From positions 1,178,001 to 1,242,000 of the forward strand of contig WAID01000002.1 of assembly GCA_016584495.1 (NCBI GenBank): a stretch of DNA of 64,000 bases. The letters run 5' to 3'. The notes below the pieces were generated by a model. That model searched no databases, had not been told where the DNA came from, and saw nothing but the letters and a program-made list of their open reading frames with translations. Position numbers and translations under genes: made by a program. Each line of letters opens with the position of its first letter. Position 1 is the stretch's first letter. This stretch comes from Celoporthe dispersa. Its lineage: Eukaryota; Ascomycota; Sordariomycetes; Diaporthales; Cryphonectriaceae. Shown piece after piece: positions 22,818 to 33,250 of the stretch.

Positions 22818-25034
22818 TCACAATAGAGTTTCAAGTCCTGACCATATGCGTGGCCGTTTCTGCGTTTCACCAGACAGCTGCCGTTGATCCATGTGCAACT
22901 CAAAGAGCCGATTAGGCGACGCCAAGTAGGTGGGCACATCTTTTACGCGCCAACTCCCTTCCATCTGTGACTCCTCAGCCACAACTGCAACCTTGACGCA
23001 ACATTCAGACTTCCCCACCAGCCGTGCCAGCTCATTCATGATCTCGTGGATCTGCACGTTATCTGCGCTATCGAGGCGGTCAAGCACAATGTACCTGCTC
23101 GTCTTCTGAGAATGCTCCTCCGCGCCGGCTAACTCGTTCAATATGTCCAGAATGAGGTCTGTCAGCTGCTGAAGCGTCGGCTGCACAACGGGTGTGGGCA
23201 TGTAACCGTATCTGTCACTCATTAGAGAGTGCTGAGACACGGCCGGAGACCACGCATCATACAGCAGAGGAGACGGCGGTCTTGAGGGTACGCCGTTGGG
23301 ATATGAGGGCAATGGTGGAGTTTGAAGGAGTGGGGATGAGCGATTGTGGGGGATGGATGGCTGAGCTCGAAGGGTCCGCTTGAAGTCTTCCAGGCGGTCT
23401 CTCAGAATTTCTTGATTCATACTGACAAGTCTAAGCGCGGTGGCGGCCAGGACTTCATCAGCGCGTGCACTTAAATGATCTCGGTCTGGACGGCAGGAGA
23501 AAAACGACACTTTCTCCTGCGCAACACTACCAGAAACTGTGTGGAACTCGGAGATATGGATGGCTGCTGGAGATAGCCAGCTCGAGTTCAAGCCTCTTGC
23601 CTCTCGACCGTCTCTGTTGGTGTGGCCGTTGATGAAGAGGAGGGATGGATAAGATGAATTTGCCCAAGCTTTATATGTAGGATGAGATAGGATCATTCTG
23701 GGTGTCATTTGTTCATAGGTGGAATATGGATCGCGAGGGTTATACTCGTCGACATCGGGGAGTTCGGATTCAAGGCTGGATTTCGTGACAGAGAGTGAGA
23801 GGCCTGGATGACTCAAAGTGATCTAGTTGGCAGTTAGTCAAGGTGTCTTTTGAGAAAGACTTGGGGAAAATAAACATGAGGCGGCAAATGACGGTGGTCT
23901 TGACTGACATTCAACAGCTGTTGCAGAACATGGAACTTCCGCCCGTCTTCTTGGCTTGCTTGCTTATCGAGACGGGCTTTCAATGCCTTGTTGTCTTCCA
24001 GTAGCTTAAAGTGGTCTTCCTCTGCCTTCTTCGCCCTCGCTTCAGCTTGATCTGCTTTTCCCACCAGAAGCCCAATTTTGTTTTCGATGGTCAGAGCACG
24101 GGTGTGTAGTCCTATGTTTGCTGTAGCGTTTACTTCTGCCAGTAATTTGTAGATCAACTTTGCAGTCTCGTCGAACTCGAGCTTTGCAGCAGAGATTGCC
24201 GGCCATAGTCGTTCTGTGCAGGGGTTAGCAATGTACTTTCTGCATACCATACGTACTGGCGGGATGGATATACATACTTGTCCAGAAATGGCAACAGTAT
24301 TCTGCTACAGCCCTCGAGAATTCGATCACGCGGAGATAAATGTCCCCGACGAGCTTCTGCATTTGCTTCCCGATCTCGCGATGCTGATAGATCTCTTTCC
24401 ATTGCCCGAGCCTTGGCAGCATTTTCTCGATCTGGCTCATGTGATCCTCAAGCTTCTTCTCATTTTTTGTCTTGTTGACCACAACCTGATTCTTAGTCAG
24501 TCCAACTTTCCGACAAGGAAAAGGGCCAAGACCAACTATCAAGAGGACAGACATAGTCTGCCAACCAATCTCTGCATACGGCCCAGAAGCACTGCTGACC
24601 GCATCGAGGATACTCGAATAAGCGGCTGCAAAGCGGGATACTGCAAAAAGACTCCTTTGCACGCCCGTATTGACTGCCCCTACTCCGTAGGATCTCTCCT
24701 CGGCCAGGAGATCCTGCGCCTGGGACGCATCTTCGAATTGCTTCACAGCACGGGCGCCAAGGTCGCCGGCCGCAGAGTCTTCATTTCCAGCGTTTTCAAT
24801 TCTTCGAAGAAGCTCCTTTTTCGATGAAGCGAGACTTTCTCTGCCTTTTAAGATACTCGAGATGCGTTTCTTAAACTGCTTATGTTCTCGATCCACCCTC
24901 CCAGGCGATTTGCCGATTATGCTGCCTTGGTATGAGCTACCCAAATCGTGTGAGGAGTATCAAGTAACTAACTGAACTTACCTGTCCTTGTCAAACAAAG
25001 TGATCTTCTCACTGCCTTTTGCCTCGCTGGCCAT
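22818..25034 (-). CDS. STAND-like protein: DUF7708-type domain plus degenerate NACHT
   Basis: Five exons (25034-24982, 24936-24537, 24485-24278, 24213-23909, 23822-22818) give 656 aa. Residues about 85-220 match the helical N-terminal domain of many fungal NLR/STAND proteins (DUF7708 type: AAYSSILDAVSSASGPYAEIGWQ, then VVVNKTKNEKKLEDHM, then MLPRLGQWKEIY). A coiled coil with EARAKKAEEDHFK follows. The C-terminal part keeps NACHT-like landmarks: ILSHPTYKAW-SLLFINGH where Walker A is expected, FFSCRPDRD, and a Walker-B-like YIVLDRLDSADN near 566. The GxxGxGK[ST] nucleotide loop is replaced by INGHTNRDGR, and there are no C-terminal repeats. The 51-bp in-frame intron 24486-24536 is inferred from protein continuity. 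Nucleotide switching is unlikely; an adaptor or decoy role is speculation. Confidence 0.75.
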
Positions 25035-25757
25035 GATCGTGCTTCGAGAAAGGTTGGCGCAAAAAAGCTGCCACTGCAGATGTCTGACTGGTGTAACAAC
25101 ACGAGTGCTGGCGGTGAGCAATGCTGCCAAAGAGCCACACGAACAGGACCTCGGAATAGACCATGCAGGCCCGGAAAAAGCTCGTGTTCACGAGTTACGT
25201 CGAACTCGCGGCATTACAACTATGCCTAAAGTGGTGCGTCACCCGGCTGCAGGATGGATGATTCCATGTAGGCACCCGCAGCTGAAAGTCGGCATCACTC
25301 TTGATATCGTAGCTGACACATTCCTTCCGATTATAATCTTGCGCCAAAAGAGGCGTTGCCATAACATGGTGGTCAGCCTGCAGCAAGATTGTGAAGTCTC
25401 ACCCAGTCACAAAGATGCAGTCTCCACTTAAATATATCCAAAGCAGTTATGTACTACACGTAACAGCAAGGTTTCCCATCCAGATCTGTAGCTATAGCCG
25501 GGATTTTGTTCAGAACTCGTGCACCATGTAGGAAACCAACACACAGCCCCAAAGACATACTGTGTTAGTCACCCAAAGCTCTTTTGCTTAAGTGCTCTGT
25601 TCGCTCTGAAAATTTCACTCGCAGCCTTGTCATGACTTGTTGCTCTCCTGGTTGTACTTGATGCTGTAGAGCTTCTGTTGTTATCTGTATCTGCACATTA
25701 TACAATCGGATTATCGGGCTGTGCATATTCAGCATTTGAGAGTCCCTATACCAGAAA
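25035..25757. other. Intergenic, divergent promoters
   Basis: Upstream DNA shared by the STAND-like gene (minus) and the AAA+ gene (plus). Contains no convincing ORF. Confidence 0.5.
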
Positions 25758-28371
25758 ATGGCTGATGTGACAGCGGTACGTTAATCGAGAACACACGCGC
25801 TAAGGAAGGCTATCAGTGCTAATGATGTATAGAGTGACGGCCGGACGGTCGAGGCGATGAACCTGAGGTACATCGATTTACTTGAGAAACGTATTGCACA
25901 GCTCGAGACTCAAATCGACAAGGCCGAGTCAGAAAAGGGGGGGGAAAGAAGAATGATGCAAAGACCAATGAGAAAAGTGATGTGCGTTGGCTTTTAGACT
26001 AAAAAGCAATAATCTCGTGACTGACTTCATTGCAGAACAAGGATGGTAACAAGAACCGGTACCGCTACATCCTTCGAAAATGGGACAAAAATGCCGGAGC
26101 GCACAAAGATGAGGACGTGGGTTCGGACTGGTTCAATCAGCCCAAGAACAAGAACTCCGCCTATGTGTACCGGCGTATCTACGACCCAGAGACCGGGGAG
26201 AAGGATGCGTATAGCGAGATCGAGGTTGAGAACCCAGAGCTCATGGAGCTGCTGAAGGAAGAGATTGGTAAATACCCAGGAGTCAGCTTCGACACCGAGA
26301 CTATCAGCATGATATCACCGTTCCCCGCCATGATCCACAACTGGGACAAGCTCTGGGACCGCGTCAAGAAGTCACCAGAGAGTCAGACAAGTAAAGACCT
26401 GGCCAACCTCCTGGAGTGCCTTCGCTCGACACCCGAGCTTGATAGTTACTTCAAGCTTCGGGGTGCAGGTGGCCAGGAAGACGGGATCAAAGCGGTGACA
26501 TTCGACACTCTGTGGACGGCATTCGCCCCTGGGACGCTCATTGTCGTCCGGGCTTACAGAAACGTTCCTCAGATCATGTCTGTCGCGGATTCGCCAATCC
26601 CATATTCGGCAAATGCCCGATATTCGAAGCTATATATGTTGGCCTGGACATGGGACTTTGACGGCCACAACCTGGTCAAGGTCTTCCACGATTTCAAGTT
26701 CGACCGGTTTCGTGGGACCAAGAACGTCTCTGAACTGGCGTATGTCCCGCTGGATTTGTACCCTGATGCCGAGGCCCTGAAGGATACGGTGAGGAAGAGG
26801 TCACAGATATTCATTCATTACACCGTAAAGTGTAAAAATGGGGCGGATCAGGTGTTCCAATATGACGATCTCGCGTACGCCGATGAGCGCAGGACGCTGG
26901 CGGACGACCGTGACAGCAACAGAGACCAACAAGATGACGACAACAGGGACTTCGAGCCCAATCCAGGGGGGGACGGGCCCTCAACCTCGAAGCTCGTGCA
27001 CATCAAAGGCGAGGTGGTCTCGGACGCACAGGCTTATACGCAGAACACCAGTACGGTCATACTGCCCATCGGAGAACGAGCACGGGCTGCCTTCATAGTC
27101 CGGCAGCAAGCGGTGACCGACGAGATGGACATCTTTCGCGAGGCGGTCAAAAACTTAAGCCCAACGAGCCTCTCGACCCAAAAAATAACAACTTTTTGCT
27201 CATGCCTCCCCGGGTGCTCGGGTACGCAACGCGGCAGCGCGTGTGGGGTCAATTCCTCCTGAGCTCCGTGACAGAGAAGGAGGAGGCGAACCCACAGGCC
27301 TTCACAGAGACGCTGCAGCTGAGCCAGAGGTACAAGGACATGATCGCGTCCATGGTGGCAGCGCATATGCAGAAGACGAGGAAGCCCATCACTGATATCA
27401 TCGAGGAGAAGGGCAAAGGACTCGTGCTCCTGCTGCATGGACCGCCTGGCGTTGGTAAGACGCTGACGGCCGAAACAGTCGCCCGTGCCACAGGAAAACC
27501 GTTGTTTGTGGTGTCGGTCGCCGAGATCGGCTTGGATGCGTCCCGGGCCGAGCAGAAGCTGGAGAAGATCTTCTCCCTGGCGACCAAGTGGCAGGCAGTT
27601 CTCCTCATCGACGAGGCGGATGTCTTCCTCGAGACCAGGAACCGTTTCTCGCCCCCACAGCGGAATGCCCTCGTGTCGGTGCTCCTGCGCGTGCTCGAGT
27701 ACTACGAGGGTATCATCATGATGACGACCAACCGGATCAAGGCTATCGACGTCGCCGTCATCTCGCGTATCCACCTGGCGGTGCGGTACACGGATCTCGG
27801 TGCCGTGGAGATGCGCAACATCTTCAAGTACTATCTCAACCAGCTCCGCCCGGACCTCATCCACAACCTGGGCGAGATTATGAACTTCATCGACACCTTC
27901 GGCCACATGTACGCCCTCAACGGTCGTCAGATTCGGAATGTCGTCATGGCAGCGCAGGCATACGCGAGCCAGACGCTCAACGCGGGGACCCTCGAGAAGG
28001 CGGCCATGGCTGTGGCGCATAACCCGGGTAGGCAAGGTTATGAGATTCCCCAAGGCCCACCATATGCCCAGCATATAGGGTATGGTGCTGTGTATGGGGA
28101 TAATGCTGGCACTGGTCATGGCCACCACCTTGGAGGAGGATACGGACCGTTAGGAGGCCCGCCACATGCTGGCGCAGGATACCGTGGCGGATGGGGTGAT
28201 GGAGGGTATAATGACAGTCCGCACATCAGCGGATACAGCCCTGTGCCGCGAAGACCAGATGGCAAGATGACGGCGGATCACCTGCGCGCGGTCTGCGAGC
28301 TGACGCGTGAGTTCCAGGAGCAGCTGAAGGAGGAGTCAAAAGATCAGCGGTCTGCCAACGAGGCACGGTAG
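25758..28371 (+). CDS. AAA+ ATPase with DUF7025-type N-terminus, two frameshifts
   Basis: Exons 25758-25775, 25833-25981 and 26036-28371. A short coiled coil (YIDLLEKRIAQLETQ) precedes a long N-terminal region typical of fungal AAA ATPases (YRYILRKWD, VKVFHDFKFDRFRG). The AAA module has Walker A GPPGVGKT, Walker B AVLLIDEADVF, sensor-1 MMTTNR and a lid with GRQIRNVVMAAQ. The tail is Gly/Tyr/Pro/His-rich, then a charged helix. Two breaks: the eight-G run 25937-25944 (one more G continues into NDAKTNEKSD before a GTGCGT donor) and the five-A run 27149-27153 (one more A gives VKKLKPNEP and runs into LLMPPRVLGY). Corrected length is about 834 aa. It should couple ATP hydrolysis to protein or complex remodelling; the substrate is unknown. 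Confidence 0.85.
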
Positions 28372-29008
28372 TAAAGTGGTCTGATATGGTGCACCTACAG
28401 AATAGAAGAAGAAAGCAGCAGCTCAAGTCGAGTCTCGAAGCATGTAGATCGGGAATCTGGGGCTCCAGGCCTATAAATCTTCGGCGGGTGGAATCGAGCC
28501 AACCCTAGGCTAACTTAACAACTGTAGTAGTCGCATTGGTGTAGATGTACGGTGTATCCGCGGGTGACATTTTACCATGAGGTCTTGTCTTGAAGTCTCG
28601 TCCAGCAGACAGAGATGTGATGTTCGCAGATGGTATGTTTTATTTTGTATGGTCGAGGTTGACTCCTGCCCAGCGTTCCTTCTTATCTACCGATTTCCAA
28701 CGGGCAAACAAGCAAGGCCCCTCCCTGTCGCCAACAAACGCTTGTCAGAGGGATGACATAACGCTGTTCTTCATTGGGGACTTTCAGCTGCTGTGGGGCT
28801 GAATGCCCCTGCGTTCCTTCATCACTGAACTATCAACACGACATCGATTGGCTTTTGCTGTCTCTCGCTCTCTCTCTCTCTCTCTCTCTTTTTCTTCTTC
28901 TTCTTTTCTTTCTTCCTTCTTTTGGTCTCTCTTCCCCTTCTTGACAGCCTCACCTTCAGTTGCAGAATCCCTCGTCCGAAGCCTGAGTAGACAAAGTCTA
29001 TCACATCC
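28372..29008. other. Intergenic / promoter and leader
   Basis: Holds a pyrimidine-rich leader with (CT)n at 28867-28889 followed by CTT repeats just upstream of the serine dehydratase ATG. No gene seen. Confidence 0.5.
28867..28889. repeat. (CT)n microsatellite in CT-rich leader
   Basis: CT run continued by CTT units about 120 bp upstream of the serine dehydratase start; CT-rich leaders often mark fungal transcription starts. Confidence 0.8.
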
Positions 29009-31217
29009 ATGCGGCAGCTTAAGCTGTCGCGCGGCCTGGCCGTGCTAGGTGTGGCGGCTCACATCTGTCCCGTACTTCGGAGGAATGCATCGGGCCCGTT
29101 GACGTGTCCTTCATGGCGATCATCTTACCGAGTCGGCTATTTGTTTGCTAGAGGACGGGCAAACGAGAATCAGGCTCAATGTTTTCGCCGCCAGTTCAGT
29201 TCATCTACCGATGCCACCGCCAGCGCCGAGGATAATGACAGGCCGGAGCATTCTGGCACGTACAGTGAAGCTGACCACGAGCATGCTGTTATCTCGACGT
29301 TCGACCTATTCTCGATCGGAATTGGCCCGAGCTCGTCACACACCGTGGGACCGATGCGTGCTGGCAACATTTTCATCACGGACCTGATCGAGGCGGACCT
29401 GCTGCATAAGGTGCACAAGATCCGCGTCTCGCTTTATGGAAGTCTGGCGCTTACCGGAGAAGGCCATATGACACCATCTGGTATGGCCCACGGAGGCGGC
29501 TGTGCCGGCTCTCGTTGCTGACACAACTCCAATAGCTTTGCTTCTGGGCCTGGAAAGCCAAAATGTCGAGACAGTCGACACAGCTTATGTTCCCGCCCGC
29601 TTCGAGGAGATCAAGCAAACCAAGAAATTATACCTAGGGCACGGTCTGCCAGATGGGAAGGGCAAGGAGATCGATTTTGACTACGATCGAGACTTCACCT
29701 GGGAATGGGGCAGAAAGCTGCCGATGCACAGCAACGGCATGCGTTTCAGAGTATACAATCAGGATGGTGACATGCTTGCGACCAACGACCTGTTCAGCGT
29801 GGGCGGTGGATTCGTTGTCAACGGGGCGCTGTCAACGGATTTTGGGCAAGGCTCCAACCCTGAGTCGGCCTCTACTGACTCACCCACGGCGAAGGACGCC
29901 CCAGCCACGCATCCGAAGGATCTAGCGGAGAACCTTTTCTACAAGGAGATCAGACGGTCCGATGCCGCCGGTGATCGGAGGAGCGGTGCTGAGGTGCGGC
30001 CTAAAGATGAAGCAAAACTCCTCGAGCAGGGTGAGACGCCAGCCGAGATCAGCGGAACACTCACAACGGCAGAAAAGCCCGATCCAGTGACGAATGTGGA
30101 GGCTGGCGAGAAGGGAGCTACACAGCCACGATACCCTTTTCGAGATGCAACCAGCTTGCTAGCTCTCTGCCACAAGCACAACTTGACGATTGCACAGCTG
30201 GTCTTTGAGAACGAGAAGAGCCATGGCTACACCAATGAGGAGATCCTGGAAAAGACATACAGGATATGGCAGGTCATGGATAACAGCATCCTGGAGGGCG
30301 TACAAGCACCGCTGGACTCGACGCTACCTGGCTCGTTGAAGCTTCATCGTCGGGCCCCTGCGCTGTACAAACGGCTCACGCGTGGACTGTATCCTGCGAG
30401 CGCACAAGAAATCCCCTCGGCCGTGGCAGCCCCCAAACCGGCCAATATTGTTGGTGGCACAGGCATGTCCGAGTCTACAAGCCTGGCAACAAAGACCCAA
30501 GGTCAGATGAAGCCGGCTTTATCGTACAAGCGTGGGCCTATCCGAACCCATGGCTCCTTCGACCACACAGTCATGCCCACCCCACTCCGGCGCCCTGACT
30601 TTCCAGCCATGGACTACCTTGCGGTCTACGCCATTGCCGTCAACGAGACCAATGCGGCGGGCGGGCGGATCGTGACGGCTCCCACGAACGGCGCTGCGGG
30701 TATTATTCCTGCCGTACTGAAATACGTCGTCGAGTTCATTAGTGACGACCCCGAGCGCGACATTCCGACCTTCCTGCTCACGGCTGCGGCCATCGGCATG
30801 CTATATAAACGAGGCGCAACTATCTCCGCTGCCGAAGGCGGTTGCATGGCCGAGGTTGGCGTGGCGTGCAGCATGGCGGCGGGTGCCTTTGCGGCATGCA
30901 TGGGCGCATCCCCCGAGACGATCGAGCAGGCTGCGGAGATTGGCATCGAGCACAACCTGGGACTGACATGCGATCCTATTGGGGGGCTGGTCCAGGCGCC
31001 TTGCATCGAACGGAACGCGCTGGGCGCGATCAAGGCCATCTCGAGCGCCAACCTGGCGCTGAGCAGCTCGGGCACGGCCAAGGTCGCCTTGGACTTCGCA
31101 ATCCAAGCGATGAGACTGACGGCCCAGGGGATGCGAAATGAGTTCAAGGAAACGAGCCTCAGCGGACTTGCTACAAGTGTGCCTCTCAATATTCCTGTTA
31201 GCGTGCCTGACTGTTGA
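29009..31217 (+). CDS. L-serine dehydratase, iron-sulfur type, mitochondrial
   Basis: Two exons (29009-29480, 29536-31217) give 717 aa. The 55-bp intron joins GHMTPS to ALLLGLE exactly as in relatives. The first ~70 residues are Arg/Ser-rich with RRQFSSS, a likely mitochondrial presequence. The beta domain starts at STFDLFSIGIGPSSSHTVGPMRAG. The alpha domain carries the Cys of AAEGGCMAEVG and those of GLTCDPIGGLVQAPCIERN, the usual 4Fe-4S ligands. It deaminates L-serine to pyruvate and ammonia. An acidic, Pro/Glu-rich insertion of roughly 100 residues (after NGALSTDFGQG, before YPFRDATSLLALC) separates the two domains and makes it longer than bacterial enzymes. Confidence 0.95.
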
Positions 31218-31652
31218 TTGAGAAGGGGGAGGGGAGGAAGGGCAGAATTTAGTGCGCGCAGGCCCAGAATAGAAGTGCTCTCTTCCTCACATTATGCACC
31301 GGCGCTCTCTCAGGCTCATTTTTACTAGAGATTAGAACTAAGTCTGGAAAACTTGCATAGACCAGTAGAGATTTTTTTTTTGGAGGAGTTTTAGAAAATA
31401 GGACGTTCTGGGTCAGCTAGATTATCCCCTCGCGGTCAGACCAGAAGAACACATCCGGGATTGCCGACACTCCATTCTGAAATCATGTTGCGAAAGAATT
31501 CCTTTAAGATTGCGATGTAGAACGCTCGTCTGACCTATAAGTGCTCTGATTTATGTTGTCTTCGCCGCTTCTTGCCCTGGGAGGCTCGTTCCCAATAACA
31601 TTTTATCTATATGATATACTCTTCCCGAACTGGGAAGCAGTAATCACTTCAC
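31218..31652. other. Intergenic, upstream of tRNA
   Basis: 3' flank of the dehydratase gene and upstream DNA of the tRNA. No gene seen. Confidence 0.5.
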
Positions 31653-31747
31653 GGGCGCATGGTCTAGGGGTATGATTTTCGCTTCGCATTCGCAAAATGC
31701 TTTGCTCTGCCTGTGAAAGGTCGTGGGTTCAATTCCCACTGTGTCCA
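31653..31747 (+). tRNA. tRNA-Ala (anticodon CGC) with 23-nt intron
   Basis: Folds as a complete cloverleaf: acceptor GGGCGCA/TGTGTCC (two G-U pairs), D arm with TAGGGGTA, anticodon stem TTCGC/GTGAA, loop TT-CGC-A...T, and T arm GTGGG-TTCAATT-CCCAC. The anticodon is 31685-31687. The intron is 31689-31711, between positions 37 and 38, the usual eukaryotic site. It begins with TTCGCA, repeating the preceding loop residues. Positions 8-19 and the TTCAATT loop serve as A and B boxes. Confidence 0.93.
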
Positions 31748-31757
31748 ACGATGATTC

Positions 31758-31772
31758 TTTTTTTTTTTTTTT
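31758..31772 (+). terminator. RNA polymerase III terminator of tRNA-Ala
   Basis: Run of 15 T starting 11 nt after the tRNA 3' end, well above the 4-6 T needed by fungal RNA polymerase III. Confidence 0.85.
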
Positions 31773-32106
31773 GGAAGATACAACCTTTAAATAGTCCTGC
31801 ATAATATTCCTTTTCTTATGTTCTCTTTCCCCTTGTGGTGGTGGGTGGGCAAGAAGAGGTTGGCAGGCGGTGGCAAGGACGGGGATCGTCACTCGGCTAG
31901 GACACGGACCGGGTCCTCTTTCCAGGTGGCAAGCGGTGTAGCTAATCCCCTAGTTTTCTGCCGCGCTGTCAACTTAACCCATGTACGAAATGCCACATTG
32001 ACTTTCGGGCGCTGCTGCGGGCGCATTCCCGCATGGGCAGATCTGTCATCTTCCTCAACAATTACTCTTGCGCTCATGGTCTTATAACATTCGAGATAAT
32101 AGCATC
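31773..32106. other. Intergenic / BOS1 promoter
   Basis: About 330 bp between the tRNA terminator and the BOS1 ATG; no ORF of note. Confidence 0.5.
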
Positions 32107-33043
32107 ATGGTAAGAAGCGCTCTTCACTGCCATCTCAATCTCCTTCTCAGCCCATACAAAACTGACAGTGATAATAAACAGAACACGACCTTCAACAGTG
32201 CTCTCAAGCAGAGCACCTCCATCCGTAAAGACCTGTCCGCCCTCTCCTCGCAGCCCCTCGCGACAGCAGCATCCACCGACACGCCCTCCTCCTCCTCCTC
32301 CCCCGCCACCGCCCTCAGCCCCGCCGCCCTGGGCTCCCTCTCGGCCTCCCCTGACCGCCTTCCAGCGCACCATCGACGAGTACAACTCCCTCGCCAAGCA
32401 GGAGCTCAACCCGGCCAAGCAGGAGAAGGCCCACGAGCGCATCCGCAACTTCCGCAACGAGCTGGCCGAGTACCGCCGCGGCTTCGAGGCGGTCAAGAGC
32501 GCGAGGGAGGAGGTCCTGCACAGCCAGAACCGCAACGAGCTGCTGGGCAGGCGGCCGTACGCGAACGATACACCCGAGAACCCCTATGCGAACAGCACAG
32601 GCGCGTCGTCTGCGTTTGGCGGAGGTGGAGGGCATGCACGGAACTCGAGCGGCGGCGGCGGTGGCGGGTTTGGTGCTGGCGGCGACAACATCGCGCGCGA
32701 GGAGCATGCGCTGAGAGAGCAGAACTTCTTTGCGGGGGCCAACTCGGCGCTGGATGAGTATATTGCGCGGGGACAGGCTGTGCTGGGTGATCTCGGCACG
32801 CAGAGGGATATGCTCAAGAACACGCAGAAGAGGTGTGTGCCATGTCCTGGGAGTGGTTTCTGTTTGGACCTGCCGCTGACATCATCTTCATCTAGGTTGT
32901 ATTCAGTGGGTAATACGTTGGGCGTCTCGGGTGACACCATCCGGATGATCGAGCGGAGGGCACGAGAAGATAAATGGATATTTTGGGCAGGGGTGGTCAT
33001 CTTTGCCCTGTTCTGCTGGCTGGTCCTGCATTTTCTGAGATAA
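32107..33043 (+). CDS. BOS1: Protein transport protein BOS1 (Qb-SNARE, GS27 family), frameshifted
   Basis: The start codon forms the whole coding part of exon 1 (32107-32109). Exon 2 is 32182-32832 and exon 3 32896-33043. The N-terminus NTTFNSALKQSTSIRKDL, the block IDEYNSLAKQELNPAKQEKA, NRNELLGRRP, the SNARE helix (LYSVGNTLGVSGDTIRMIE) and the C-terminal anchor KWIFWAGVVIFALFCWLVLHF are those of fungal BOS1. A glycine-rich linker sits in the middle. The frame changes at the four-C run 32348-32351; with three C it reads SASLTAFQRTIDEY and gives 266 aa. BOS1 acts in ER-to-Golgi vesicle fusion and is essential in yeast, which argues that the extra C is a sequence error. Confidence 0.9.
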
Positions 33044-33250
33044 GCTCGACCTGGTCTCCGGGGAACCGGATGGGCTATATGTGACATGCATGAGCAAGGC
33101 GTTGAGGGGTTTGAAAAATAGGCTTGTTGTTTGATGAAGGCATACCTGCTAACAGTGGTGGTATTGAATCTATGGGGGATGATGAATCTATAGGGCCTTA
33201 TTTTCCCCTCTCTAGAATCGCATCCTACGCTCTATGGTACAATTTCTTCT

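Noticed and set aside
27034..28128. 364-aa ORF antisense to the AAA+ gene
   Set aside because: The opposite strand carries complete Walker A and B motifs; the antisense frame has no domain.
32348..32351. Programmed frameshift in BOS1
   Set aside because: A CCCC run is not a known slippery signal and other fungi encode BOS1 in one frame; a run-length error is simpler.
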